Below, one piece after another: positions 21,401-32,235 of a stretch of DNA of 64,000 bases. Every line of letters begins with the position of its first letter. The first letter of the stretch is position 1. Location of the stretch: the NCBI RefSeq assembly GCF_032452875.1, contig NC_083880.1, positions 56,804,829 through 56,868,828 of the forward strand, in the 5' to 3' direction. The stretch is from Bos javanicus. Taxonomy: Eukaryota > Chordata > Mammalia > Artiodactyla > Bovidae. Both the position numbers and the translations under genes were made by a program. The notes under the pieces were generated by a model. It was not told where the DNA came from. It searched no databases and saw only the letters and a program-made list of their open reading frames with translations.

Positions 21401-21542
21401 TGATACAAATTTATTGCCCAGAGCAGGAACCAAATGGATGGATGGATGGAACACAACAAGAGACATAAACTAAGATGGTCCCAGCCAACGACTCTCTCTC
21501 TAGCTGTCCCCGCACCCTCCCCCCCACCAAACCACCACCAAG

Positions 21543-21631
21543 GGGGATTTGGAATTTTAGTTCCCTGACCAGGGATAGAACCCATGCCCCCTGCATGGGG
21601 TTCTTAACCACTGGACCACCAGGGAAGTCCC
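21543..21631 (-). mobile_element. CHR-type tRNA SINE, antisense
   Basis: 'tagttccctgaccagggata' through 'ggaccaccagggaagtccc' is the reversed head of the 'gggacttccctggtggtcca' SINE class. Confidence 0.85.
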
Positions 21632-22458
21632 TCTCCAGCGGTTTTTAATCAAATGTTAAATATATACCCGGGACTGGCTCCACAAAGCAATCCCATGTGG
21701 ACAGACAGTCCAGGGGTGTCTTGTTCAAGAACTTCTGCCCGCAGACCCAAGGAACCAGCCAGGCTCCTAAGCCAAGGCCATCCTCCTTGTCTTCACCTCT
21801 TGTGTTCACCTAAGACCCCAGGGCTGAATATCCAGGAGGGGCCCAGGACTTTTGGGTCAGGGAGTGAGTCAGGGCAGTCCAAGGACTGGTCGCAGATCCC
21901 CAGCTCCATGCTCCAGGCGTGCAGGTTGCAGACAGTCCTTCTCTCCCCAGAGGAGGTTTATTCCATGTTACATCCTCTCCCTTCTTTCCTCCGCCCACGG
22001 ACGCCAGATGGGAGCAGAACGGCCAGAACCACGTGGCCCCAGGAAAGCTGACTGTCCTGAAGGCATTATTGGCACAAAGGGGAAAGAATTGGCCAGGTCT
22101 CCCCAAGCTTCTGGGCTGGTTTGAAGATAAAGACAAAGATCCCCAGAGATGTACATGGGGATGGGGAAGAATAGCCATCACCTTGTTTATATTAATGCCT
22201 CTCTCACTCCACAAAGGATGTGTGGCCATTACATAAACACATGCCCGACAAGATACAATGAGTGTCTGAGGAAATCCGAAGGAAAGGAGTATGGACAGGG
22301 TCACTGCATCAAGGGTTAGACACCATGTGTCACTCAGAGCTTCCTAGCAGCCAAAGCAAAAAGGAGTAGCCCAGAGAATAAACCACAAATCAGACCCCAA
22401 ACCTGGAATAGCTGGACTTCAACCCAGGCCATCAGCATCTCCATCCCAGAAGCCCACT

Positions 22459-22637
22459 TGCTAAGTCACTTCAGTTGTGTCTGATTCTTTATGACCCATA
22501 GACTACAGTCCACCAGGCTTTTCTGTCCATGGGATTTCTCAGGCAAGAATACTGGAGCGAGTTGACATTTCCTTCTCCAGGAGATCTTCCCAACCCAAGG
22601 ATCAAACCCATGTCTCCTGCATAGGCAGGTGGATTTC
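22459..22637 (-). mobile_element. Bov-tA SINE
   Basis: Reverse orientation, from 'gctaagtcacttcagttgtg' to 'gcaggtggatttc'. It lacks the outermost tRNA head, and the head end directly adjoins the mariner relic. Confidence 0.88.
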
Positions 22638-22654
22638 AATGCTAAGAAACACAC

Positions 22655-22825
22655 AGTGCAGTGGTGATTCGGGAAGTTTGCAAAGGAGATGAGAGCCTTG
22701 AAGATGAGGAGCACAGTGGCTGCCACTGGAAGTTGACGACAACCAGTTGAGAAGATCATTGAAGCTGATCCTCTTCCAACTACACAAGAAGTTGCCAAAA
22801 AACACAACATCAACCATTCTAACAG
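22655..22825 (+). pseudogene. Mariner transposase relic (HTH region)
   Basis: Conceptual translation from about 22661 begins VVIREVCKGDESLEDEE, the N-terminal helix-turn-helix region of mariner (Hsmar/Mariner1_BT-like) transposases. After 'SG' the frame shifts and stops follow. Later fragments resemble the segment that normally continues with EADPL and N-x-STV. About 170 bp of a roughly 1-kb gene remains, with no terminal repeats seen. It is dead and carried passively next to a Bov-tA. Confidence 0.7.
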
Positions 22826-22889
22826 AAGCCCATACAAGCCTTCGAACTGGTGTTCTCTGTGAACCCCGACAGTGAAACTCTGCCCATAT

Positions 22890-23280
22890 CACTTTCCTGC
22901 GTACTCCCCGTGACCTCTCTCCTCATTTAGGACAAAACTACCAAGCCTGCAAAGGGCTCTGAGGTCTGCTCCTGCCCACGCCCACCTCACTCCTGCCCAC
23001 TGGCCCCCCTGTCCCATTTCATCATCAGCATCCTATGCATTAGTATCACTGGCACTTATAGAAACCAGAATGTCACAGGTGTTAGGATGCAGGTGCCAGA
23101 ACCAGGCACTGGGGCTCACTCATTCAGCTCTGTCACTCACCCCCTGGGGCTGAGGGGCTCACACCACCCTCCTTCTCCCCTCTGCATCCTCACCTTTGCC
23201 ATGGCCTTGCTGGAGGAACAGGGAACAGGGGACTTCCCAAGTCCTCGTCTGCTTTGCTTGAACCCATGAGGGGCAGGCAG
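22890..23280 (+). mobile_element. Possible L2 3' region
   Basis: 'gaccccgacagtg', 'catttaggacaaaactacca' and later 'ttgccatggccttgctggag' follow L2 3' UTR order loosely. Old and diverged. Confidence 0.35.
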
Positions 23281-23519
23281 AAGGACAGTGCAGCCCCTCC
23301 CTCATCGCCCCCTCCCCTCTCCCTCCGCCATCACCACCATCACTATTTTAATCCATGGTCTCCTTGCTCCCCCCACCTCACCTCTGCCCCCTAGTGGCTG
23401 GAGCAGGTACTGTGGTTCCCACCTCACTTCGACACACCTGGGTCCTCACAGTACAGTCTGGGACACAGGCAGCCTGTGGCCACTGAGCAGACTTCACTCC
23501 ACACTCCTCTTGAGAGAAC

Positions 23520-23650
23520 TCACTCATTCATTTATTCAACAAAAACCTACTGACACCAGGCATGTATCAGGAACTGCACCAGGAGGAGGAGGTACAGAAG
23601 TGAACAGAAAGGATCCCTACCTTTGTGGGGCTTCTATCCCCACAAAGGTC
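23520..23650 (-). mobile_element. L2 3' end, antisense
   Basis: 'cattcatttattcaacaaaa' then 'ctactgacaccaggcatgta' is the reversed L2 3' end. A perfect 12-bp hairpin lies at its right edge. Confidence 0.55.
23619..23649. repeat. Perfect 12-bp hairpin
   Basis: ACCTTTGTGGGG (23619-23630), a 7-base loop, then CCCCACAAAGGT (23638-23649). No T-run follows and no transcription unit is associated. Confidence 0.9.
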
Positions 23651-23768
23651 TATCTTCTGCAAGATGGACAACAGGTGTGGCTATTAAGAAACCAGCCCTG
23701 TTCACCACCTTGTTCCCTGCTGCCTTCCTCTCCTGATTTTTCCCCATCACATTTATCACCTGGTGTAT

Positions 23769-23975
23769 GGGCTTTCCTGATGACCCAGCTGGTAAAGAAT
23801 CCTGCAATACAGGAGATAAAGGAGGCATGGGTTTGATCCCTGGGTTGGGACTATACCCTGGGGAGGGCATGGAAACCCATTCCAGTATTTTTGACTAGAG
23901 AATTCCATGGACAGAGGAGTCTGGCAGGCTACAGTCCATGGGGTTGCAAAGGGTCAGACACGACTGAGTGACTAA
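23769..23975 (+). mobile_element. Bov-tA SINE
   Basis: 'gggctttcctgatgacccag' head to 'acgactgagtgactaagcac', with the tail expanded into a CA/TG microsatellite. Confidence 0.92.
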
Positions 23976-24032
23976 GCACACACACACGTGTGTGTGTATG
24001 TGCCTGCATGCACACAGACACACACACACCCC
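23976..24032. repeat. CA/TG microsatellite at SINE tail
   Basis: (AC)n, (GT)n and again (AC)n directly after the Bov-tA, a common origin of microsatellites in these SINEs. Confidence 0.85.
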
Positions 24033-24199
24033 TGCACAATTACTTGTTTGCCTGCTGCTCATAGTCACCTCCCTAATTGGAAGGCAGGGTCTGCTTTGAC
24101 ATCTGGTTTGCAGCCAAACCCCTGGTGTCCAGAATACATGAGGCAAGAACCCACGTGCTGAAGGCAATCTTTCCAGACGCGAGGATGGATTGACAGAAC

Positions 24200-24450
24200 C
24201 CAGCACTTTCTCAGGGAGCTAGGAGAACATGTGGGTGACTGTAAACAGCCGGTTATGAAAGGCTGCTCTGAGCGGGGCTATTGGAGCAAAAGCCTGGATG
24301 AGGGAGCCAGCAGTGTAGACAGGAGTGGAGCAGGGAAGAGGGTCCCAGGCAGAGGAGGAGTGAGCTCAAGGGCTTGGAGGAAGAGCACAGTAGGGGAGGG
24401 CTGTGGATGAGCTGGGGAGACAGGCAGAGGCTTGAACTTGATTCAAAACC
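24200..24450 (-). mobile_element. Possible L2 region, antisense
   Basis: 'tgagctcaagggcttggagg' and 'ggagacaggcagaggcttga' are weakly like the reversed L2 3' region. Confidence 0.35.
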
Positions 24451-25342
24451 CAGCAGGAGCCTCCGGGGTTCTTCAGCTCAAACAACTGGATTTGTTCATT
24501 TATCTAATATCCAATGTGTGTGACCAGGAAGACACCTTAGTCTGAGTGACTCCCTGAGGTTGTGGGGGTGGTGGGGGATTTCCTGCTGTCATGGGAGGAG
24601 TAAAGACCCCTGCGCCCTGGTGGGGACCCCCTCCAGAGGTCTGAAGGCTGTGCCTCCACCTCCCTCTCTCCCTGCCTGCCCCTAGGTGAGGGCTAGACCA
24701 GGTGAGGGCTGTGACTTACAATCCAAGGTCAGAAACTTCAGAAGAGATGCGCAGTCAGCGAAGGAACCGCTTACAAGCCACCCGAGGGCATGAATCTGTC
24801 ACTGATGGTGTGACTGGAGGTCCGAGGGAGCAAAAGTGGGGTGGTCCTCCTGGGCACTGCATGGCCCACTCACACTGGCAGGTGGGAGTGAATGTGGGCA
24901 AGTGTGTGGGCAAGGAGAGAGGGTGTATATATGTGTGAGCCTTTATGGGTGTGCACATGTGCACCCGTACACGTGTGTCACACAGAGAAGAGAGGCTGGG
25001 GGGACTGCCACCCCTCTCTCCAGCCCATTAATTTGCTCAGCATCCCTGGAGTTGCTGGGGAGCCTCCTTCCCACATCAGAGAGGATTCCTGGAGGTGCAG
25101 ACACATTAGTAGACTCTGAATAGTGCAGTGGCACTCAGTTCCAGGGGCACCTCTGCCACCTGTGAGGCATTAGCAGTTAATTAATGAAAACTGTTTTCCC
25201 CACATCTGCTGAGGAAGTACAGCTTGCAGCAACAGGGCAGGCGGGAGCACCTCACAGGCTCCCACATGATGGATGGGGCGGGCGCCCTGCCCTGGAGCTG
25301 AAGGGGCCGGCCCCAGCCCCTCCCTTCTCTGGTCCCTTGGAC

Positions 25343-25633
25343 CAGCGGTCCACAACATTTTTGGCACCAGGGGCTGGTTTCATGGAAGACAACTTTCGCA
25401 TGGACCAGTGTAGGGGTGCAGAAGACGGTTTCAGGGTGATTCAAGCACATCATATTTATTGAGTTTGTTGAACAGGAGGCAGAGCTCAGGCAATAATGTG
25501 AGTGATGGGGAGCAGCTGTAAATAAAGATGAAGCTTCTCTCATTCACCTGCCACTCACCTCCTGCTGTGAGGCCCACTTCCTAACAGGCTGCAGAGCGGT
25601 AAGGGTCTGTGGCTCCCAGGTTGCGGACCCCTG
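25343..25633. mobile_element. Non-autonomous hAT transposon (MITE) with TIRs and 8-bp duplication
   Basis: The 291-bp element starts CAGCGGTCCACAAC and ends GTTGCGGACCCCTG, imperfect terminal inverted repeats with 12 of 14 bases matching. It is flanked by CCTTGGAC (25335-25342) and CCTTAGAC (25634-25641), an 8-bp target duplication with one difference, as expected for hAT. Inside are 'ggcaccaggggctggtttca' and 'gctgtaaataaagatgaagc', typical of a mammalian hAT MITE family whose name I cannot confirm. No transposase. Confidence 0.85.
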
Positions 25634-25869
25634 CCTTAGACAACTCCAATCCTCTCCCGGTTCCCTCTGAGGCTCACAGCAGGGGAGACACCTGTCCCCC
25701 GGGACTCAATGCCCATCCACCCCCATTGATAGATCCCACAAAGCTACAAGTCAGGCACTGCTAGAACAAGGCAGTGAAGGATACCAATGCCACGGCCAAG
25801 GAGGTCACTGAGCTTATGGGCTAATTTCCATGTCTGTCTCAGGGCCAGCTCCTTTATTCCTAATACTCC

Positions 25870-26070
25870 CTTCCATCCTAGCTCTGATCACAGTCAGATC
25901 TCATCTTGGGATGTGCTGTTTATTGTTATCATCTATCTTTCCCATCAGAACAAATATAAGCTTTATAAGAATAGGAACTGTGGCCATCTTGTTCATCACG
26001 GGTCCCTGGCATCTTCACAGGCAACTGGCACCCAGGAGGCATTCAAATAAACACCTGCTTGATCTGTGAA
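25870..26070 (+). mobile_element. L2 3' end
   Basis: 'taagaataggaactgtggcc', 'ggtccctggcatcttcacag' and 'ggcattcaaataaacacctg' follow the L2 3' UTR to its terminus. Confidence 0.6.
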
Positions 26071-26339
26071 TCTGGGAAGCAGAGCTGCCAGGGCTGGAGC
26101 CCCCATCCTCCTAACTCCAAAGTCCTCCTCTTAGTGACATCAGGCATTTCGGCTTCCTTGTCTTCTATCCACTGACCTGTCCCTGTCTCCTTCTGCTTCC
26201 CCAGGTCACCTTCCCCAAAACACACTGGGAGGGAAGCCCCCCTCACTGATTACCGGGTGCCGTGTGCTGAGCTACAGGCCTCACAGGGGAAACAGGCCCC
26301 ATCTGTATCAGACAATACTGAAACACAACCTTTTGCTTG

Positions 26340-26560
26340 TTTCACTCATTCATTCATGAATTCATTCATCAAGCATCAGCTGAGGCCTGCTGTGTGCCAG
26401 GGCTGCTCTGAGTTTGAGACAGAGCTGTAAACACAACTGATACACTGTCTTGCTCTGCATGAAGCTCACCTGCTTACGGAGGAGGAAGAGAAGCAAGGAA
26501 ACAGTGACTCCAGAGCGTGAAATGAGCCATGAAAGAAGCAAACGAGAAGTGGGGATGTGG
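26340..26560 (-). mobile_element. L2 3' end, antisense
   Basis: 'cattcatgaattcattcatc', 'gctgtgtgccagggctgctc' and 'catgaagctcacctgcttac' are the reversed L2 3' region. Confidence 0.55.
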
Positions 26561-27639
26561 GTCAGCAGTGTGGCCTCTGTTTCTTCAGTGAGTCCTTGCC
26601 TTCCCCGAAGAATCCGCCTGGCAATATGTAGTGCCCACGTTATGTAAACAAAGCACTGTGCCAGGTGTGAGGTGAAATAAAGAGATGCCGGACACTCCCC
26701 TGCCCTGATGGACTCACTGACTATGGGGGAAATCAAGATGCACTGAATCACCAGGGAGAACCAAGACGGAGAATTATAACTTCAGAGGAAGCAACTCTTC
26801 CTGCCTGGGCTGGGAAAACTCTGAGAAGGCTACCAGGGGTGGGGGTGACACTGGAGCTGGGCCTTGGAGGTTAACTAGGAGCTGAATAAAAGGTGCACAC
26901 CCATAAAAGCATGATCGCAGGTGGTGTCTGGTGCATAACAAAGAACGTGGGGGAGTAAGATTTGACGCCTCCAGTCTCTGAGGTTCAGATGCCCCATAAA
27001 ATCTCCACATATAAAACTGGGATCCACACAGAGATTCCATCTGTCTATGGTGCCAACTCATGACCAACATACACCCACAAATACACAGACATAAAATTAT
27101 CATCATTGTCATCACCACTGACTATCAATAATAGGAAAAGATAAACTCAAAGTAAGAAAATAATCTTTCTTATTGCTATATCAATAAATACATGGATAAA
27201 TGAAAAAAATAGCAAGTGTTGTCCTTATTGTTTTTAAGTTGCTGGCATGGGTCTGAGTATGTGAATCTGAAAACCCTTAGGCTGGAGCTCTCCATTTCTG
27301 GATGGAGAGGATGGAGGGGTTCAGCCAAGAAGAGCCGTGTGTGGCCACGATGGCGCCTTGAGAGCATGAGAACCACGTAGGGATCTGGTTCGAGACCAGC
27401 CACATGGAACGGCTGCAGAGAACATCAGTGTGGGCAGCAGCTTCAGGGAACAAGGCTGAAGGCCAGGAGGCCCGCTGAGAGAGGCCAGGCAGGGTGAGGG
27501 CCATGGGACAGCAGGGAAGAGCAGGGTGGTCCAGGGACGTCATTGCAGCAGAGTCTTCACCAGATCTTGGTGAGAAAACAAGGGGCCAGGAACACAGGCA
27601 GAAGACTCCAGAAAACCAAGGTTTGTTTTGTCGTCACTG

Positions 27640-27900
27640 TCATCAGCAACAGCAGCATCTGTTGGGCACCTGCTGCGTGACAAGCTGTGTTCTGAGCACC
27701 TGACATGGATCCGCTCATTCCGTTCCCGTCAAGACCTGAGAAAGCAGGTCGTTATCTTCATCACTCACATTAGAGTAAAGAAAATGGAAGCAGGGATGAG
27801 AAACAACTTTCCCAGGTCACGCGGCTAAAGTGATAGAGTGGGCTTGGAAATCAGGACACCTGCTCTGAAAGCCCTCGTCCTAACCCCAATGTCAGACCCC
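27640..27900 (-). mobile_element. MIR SINE, antisense
   Basis: 'gttgggcacctgctgcgtga', 'ttcccaggtcacgcggctaa' and 'ggcttggaaatcaggacacc' follow the reversed MIR order. Confidence 0.6.
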
Positions 27901-28569
27901 ATGGAGCAGATGATAACAGCGCTGTTACCTGGGATATGGGATGAAGGAGGAGAAGCAGATATGGAGCAGAGAGCATCATTAAAGCAATGTACACGAAAAT
28001 CATGGCATTTAGGGTGTAAAGACCAATAACTTGTGCCCAGTCTGCAAGAGATGTGGCTTTATGGCTGCTGTCTATTAAGAAAGTGCTGGGTGCTTTCATA
28101 GACACACCATCTGGATGGCTCTGAAGGTCCAAAGCCAAATTCATGAAATGGATTTGAAGTTGCCCAATACAGAACTAGTCTTGGTTTGACCTTCTCCTGT
28201 CCTCCTGGAAAGTTCTGGAGTATCAGTCCAAGAGCAGGATATGTTAGGGGGGTACTGATAAACCCAAGAAGAACTGGGCCACATGTGGACAGCTTCCAGG
28301 GAGCAGTGAGACCACATCCCCAGGGTCACGCTGCTCAGAATGCAGGAAGAAGCTGGTTGCTGAGTGGGGCAGGGGAGCAGGGATTAGGAAGAAGAATGAA
28401 TTTACTTAAAGCGGGGGTGGGGTGGGAGGGGGAAGAATTCCTGAAGGCCTGTGGCTCTATGCCCAGCAACTCTGCAGACATCTCTCTACAGTTCTCCAAG
28501 TATATCCATCAGAACCTGTGAACAGTGACAGCCCCCTGCGATGGAAAAACTGCCGCCTTCCAGCTGGGA

Positions 28570-28660
28570 GGGAACAGGGACCCCCACAGCAGGTGCCCAG
28601 CACAGCAGCGGGTGCAGGAGTAAATGAATGAAGAAGAGAATGAATGAATGAGAAATGGAT
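28570..28660 (+). mobile_element. L2 3' terminus
   Basis: 'caggtgcccagcacagcagc' followed by 'gaatgaatgaatgag' is the end of L2. Confidence 0.45.
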
Positions 28661-29044
28661 CCTGGAATACAAAAACTGAAATGGAATCAGAATGCAGGTC
28701 AACGGTACTTAACAAAGACCTGAGCACCTCTGTGCCCCTTTATGAGGGCAGATAATTATTCCTGAGCAACTTCCTGGCCGCATGCTGGCCCATCATTTTT
28801 CCTGGCTGCCACCTAAGCAGACGGCACCTCCTTTCTCTCCCTCCCTCATTAGTCGAGGTGCTAAGGAACATACAGAAGGAAACACAAGGCCCTGGCTGAG
28901 CTTAGAGTGAATAACTGGTCTCTGGAATACTCAGAATTAAACAAATGCTTCATCACAGAAGAACATGTCTTGGCATGCTCAAAGGAAGGCCACCAAACCC
29001 TTCTGGGTGTTCAGTCCAAAGAAACAACCCCGGGAGGTGGGGAC

Positions 29045-29165
29045 ATCTTCCGCTCCATTTTACATTTAGGAAGCAGAGGCTACGAGAGGCCCGTGTGGAA
29101 AGTCACATAGCTGGGAAGTGGTAGGTCTGGCACTGGATGCCAGGTTCTCTGACCCAAAGCTCCCC
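29045..29165 (-). mobile_element. MIR SINE, antisense
   Basis: 'cattttacatttaggaagca' and 'gtcacatagctgggaagtgg' are reversed MIR core sequence. Confidence 0.65.
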
Positions 29166-30429
29166 ATCTGGGCATGACACTGTGTTGCCCAAAGAGTCTC
29201 CCATGGAGCCCTAGCAGTGGCAATGCTTTGTGAATGAAGACACTTGGGAAAACACTGTCTACACGGAAAGTCTTGCCTGAAGAGCCCCACCACATACCAT
29301 CGTAGGAAAGGCTCTGAGAAGTCCTGCAATAAACAGTCTCATTCAACCACTTGGCCAGCTTCTCCCAAACAGAAGGACCGGCCAATCCCTATTTGCACTT
29401 GCTGCCCAGACAGTGACAACCACACAAACCATCTAATGGAGCTTGAGCAATAAACCTGAGATTAAGCCCCTTGAATATATTCTGCACTAATGACAATTTA
29501 TTTAGGGAATTTAAAAGTCTTTTCCCCAATATCTGTTTCCAAAGGTAACGGGATTCACTAAGGTCTTAGCAGAGGTCTCTAAATTTCCCAAGTCTCTAAG
29601 CCTCTTCCAGTTATCTCAGGCCCCCTGCACAGCAATGATGCTGAAATTAATTCTAGATAAATGGGCATCATTCATGCCTCTGACACCAGTGGAAAAATCA
29701 AGACCTTATTAAAGTGGCTTCTTTTTTCCCTCATATGCATCGTGGAAAAAACAGCACATCTAGCTAGAAAGCCCATCTGTTTAGCATCAACTCCATAATT
29801 CTGCCAATGGTGGCGGGTGTCTGCCAGACATATGGCCAATTCTCCAAGTGAAATCAGCTCAAATCTGTAAATCAAGTGGATCCAAAAAGGCTCCACAGAG
29901 CTTAGAACCAGGAGTTGAAACATGAAGAGGACAGGGTCACGCAAGGGAAAAGGTGGGATCTAGAAAATCAGCTTTGTTGTCATTGGGCTTTTTCTGCACA
30001 TGAGTAAACACTCATAAAAATGATTCTTCAAGAAGCCCAGAGACTTTGCAAAGCCTAAAAGCTGGTTTTAGAGGCGTCCTCTTAAAGATCCTATTTTACA
30101 GAGTGGAGACAAACGAGTGTTTCAGAGAGAAGACATAAACAGTGAAATAAGACATCAGGAGAGTTTAGCATCGCAGGATAAATTTAGACAAAAAACATCA
30201 CCCAACATCTTCAAAGCCCAAGTTCCAACTCTGACTTTCCAAACCTCAAATGCAAGTTGAAATTCTTAAATAATGTCAGTCAATGCTTAAGGATATACAA
30301 ATGTTAATTTTAAAATATGCATACTTTGGCATTTTTCACAGGAACTAAACAAGTTATAAATTCTGGGAAGATTCTGAACCAACAGATATGTATTTAGATA
30401 GTGTGTCCCAGACCCAATTTTGCTTAGGT

Positions 30430-30947
30430 CAAGGATGAGCAAATGTGTTCTGAAAAAGGCCAGATACTAAGTATCTTAGGCTCTGAGGGCCGAACAACCT
30501 GTTAGGATAACTCAACTCTTCTGCTGTAGCATGAAAACATCAGTGCTATGCTATGCTAAGTCACTTCAGTCGTTTCCGACTCTGTGCGACCCCATAGACA
30601 GCAGCCCACCAGGCTCCCCTGTCCCTGGGATTCTCCAGGCAAGAACACTGGAGTGGGTTGCCATTTCCTTCTCCAATGCATGAAAGTGAAAAGTGAAAGT
30701 GAAGTCGCTCAGTCGTGTCCGACTCTTAGCGACCCCATGGATTGCAGCCTAACAGGCTCCTCCGTCCATGGGATTTTCCAAGCAAGAGTACTGGAGTGGG
30801 GTGCCATTGCCTTCTCCGGAAAACATCAGTAGATGTTTGTAAATTAATAGGTGTGGCTATATTTAAATAAAACTTTATTTGCAAAAGCTGGTGACAGGAG
30901 GATTTGGTCCATGGGCTGTCGCTTGCCAACTGCTGCCTTAAACGGTC
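30430..30947 (+). mobile_element. hAT MITE, split by a Bov-A2
   Basis: The left part (30430-30544) and right part (30819-30947) form one element. The ends 'caaggatgagcaaat' and 'gcttgccaactgctg' are degraded terminal inverted repeats of the 'CAGGGGTCGGCAAAC' type. The right half keeps 'aataaaactttatttgcaaa' and 'ggatttggtccatgggctgt'. It is interrupted by the dimeric SINE at 30545-30818. Confidence 0.75.
30545..30818 (-). mobile_element. Bov-A2 dimeric SINE
   Basis: Two Bov-A monomers joined by the 'atgcatgaaagtgaaaagtg' linker, reverse orientation. It is bounded by a perfect 12-bp target duplication GAAAACATCAGT (30533-30544 and 30819-30830). Confidence 0.96.
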
Positions 30948-31074
30948 CCTTTGGAAATGTCTTCAGGGGAAAAGTACTACAGGACACTCCTGTAGTAAAA
31001 GAAAAAGAGAGAAAAGGAACATTTTCCAATCTGAGCCTTTACCTTCTAGCCCACTCCAAACCTCCAGGCTCCAG

Positions 31075-31500
31075 GCCAGCATCACTCTGCCCACCTAACT
31101 CTGCAGCCTCCTCCCTGGTTCCCAGGCATCCACTAACCCTGCTCCCCTAAGCAAACAGGGCTTTGCATCACTTCCCTGCTTAATGTCATAGCGGCTTCTA
31201 GAATGAAATACACAACCTCAGCTATGATCCCAGAGTCCTGGCCTCTGCTTATTTCACACCATGCCATGCCCCACTGTGCTCTACTTCTGTCTCTTTCTGT
31301 TCCTCCCACCACAGGGCTGCCTCCCAGGCCAATCACTCTAACAGTAACACTTTTCCCTGAAAAACTCCTACTCATTCCACATGGCCCCACTGTCTATGCT
31401 CACCTGTTAGGTTTCCTGTTATTTTTTCTACCACAATCTTCAACACAATTTATAACTAGCTATTGATTTCATGTTCATTAGTTTAATGCCCATCTTGGCT
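31075..31500 (+). mobile_element. L2 3' region
   Basis: A pyrimidine-rich series including 'ctgcttatttcacaccatgc' and 'aactcctactcattccacat' follows the L2 3' UTR. It stops where the LTR begins. Confidence 0.45.
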
Positions 31501-31540
31501 ATTTAACCATGAGAGCATGTAAATGAATCCAAGCTTGTAC

Positions 31541-32235
31541 TGTTCTCTGCACCAAAGGCCCGTAAATCAAGAGACGAGTTGTTGGAGTAAGGAACAGCGA
31601 CTTATTCAGAAAGCTGGCAAATCGAGAAGATGGTGGCTCATGTGCCAAAGAGCCATCTTGCCCAGGTTGGACTTCAGGCTTCTTTTGTGTGTGTGTGTGT
31701 GTGTGTGTAATAAAGTTTTATTAAAGTATAAAGGAGACAGAAAAAGCTTCTGACATAGGCATCAGAAGGGGGCAGAAAGAGTACCCTTCAGGCTTCTTTT
31801 TATACTTAAAGGGGAGGGAGTAAAGTCAACCATTTTCTGGTTCCCATCAGTCTCTGGAGGGAAATGTACTAATTTCTTCCTTCCTGCAGTCACTCATAGG
31901 TAGGTCTAGTCAGGAGGTTTCCTGGGAGCAAAAGGCATTTAGCCTAATGCTCATTATCTGGGAGGCAGGGTTTCCAGAGATGGGCCATTATGCATCATTT
32001 TAAGCTTATAGGCAGCATCCCCTTAGTGATGAACTTGCAACAGAATACAAAGATTCTTCCCTATTACAAGCAGAGACGAAATGTGTCCTGTATAATTGCC
32101 TCCCTATGTCCCAAACAGTCCAGGTGGGTTCAGCAGGTACTTGAGAGAAGCTGAAGATTTCTTTTTTCTGTGCTCAAGTTCATAGCCCTTGCCCATGGGG
32201 ACCTGTCCAGGAACATCTGAAGGCTATAATCCTAC
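31541..32235 (-). mobile_element. Solo LTR of an ERV1-like endogenous retrovirus
   Basis: Read on the minus strand it has a TATA-like 'AAGTATAAAAAG', then an R/U5-like end with a degraded poly(A) signal (GAATAAGTC) and 'TTCCTTACTCCAACAACTCG', as in class-I LTRs. The right border is approximate. No gag, pol or env sequence lies on either side, so it is a solo LTR. It is broken just after the TATA region by the 99-bp insert at 31687-31785. It belongs to the same family as the LTR at 40545. Confidence 0.75.
31687..31785 (-). mobile_element. Retroposed 99-bp LTR-derived 3' end with (CA)n tail
   Basis: The insert lies between perfect 15-bp copies of CTTCAGGCTTCTTTT (31672-31686 and 31786-31800). 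On the minus strand it ends with 'TTTAATAAAACTTTATTA' and then (CA)11, and its target duplication begins AAAAG, as for L1-endonuclease insertion. It is therefore a retroposed transcript 3' end, probably from another LTR element, whose tail is CA-repeat rather than plain poly(A). Confidence 0.75.

Larger units (their letters stand above)
20315..30420. other. Upstream or first-intron region of PHACTR3, block 1
   Basis: No host exon recognised. The block contains the right inverted arm and (GA)16, a MIR, a CHR SINE, Bov-tA copies, a mariner relic, L2 pieces and an hAT MITE with intact ends (25343-25633). Stretches without an assigned repeat include 20400-20860, 21640-22450, 24460-25340 and 28670-30420. 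The usual first coding exon of PHACTR3 is not seen, and no CpG island that would mark an alternative promoter is evident. Confidence 0.55.
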
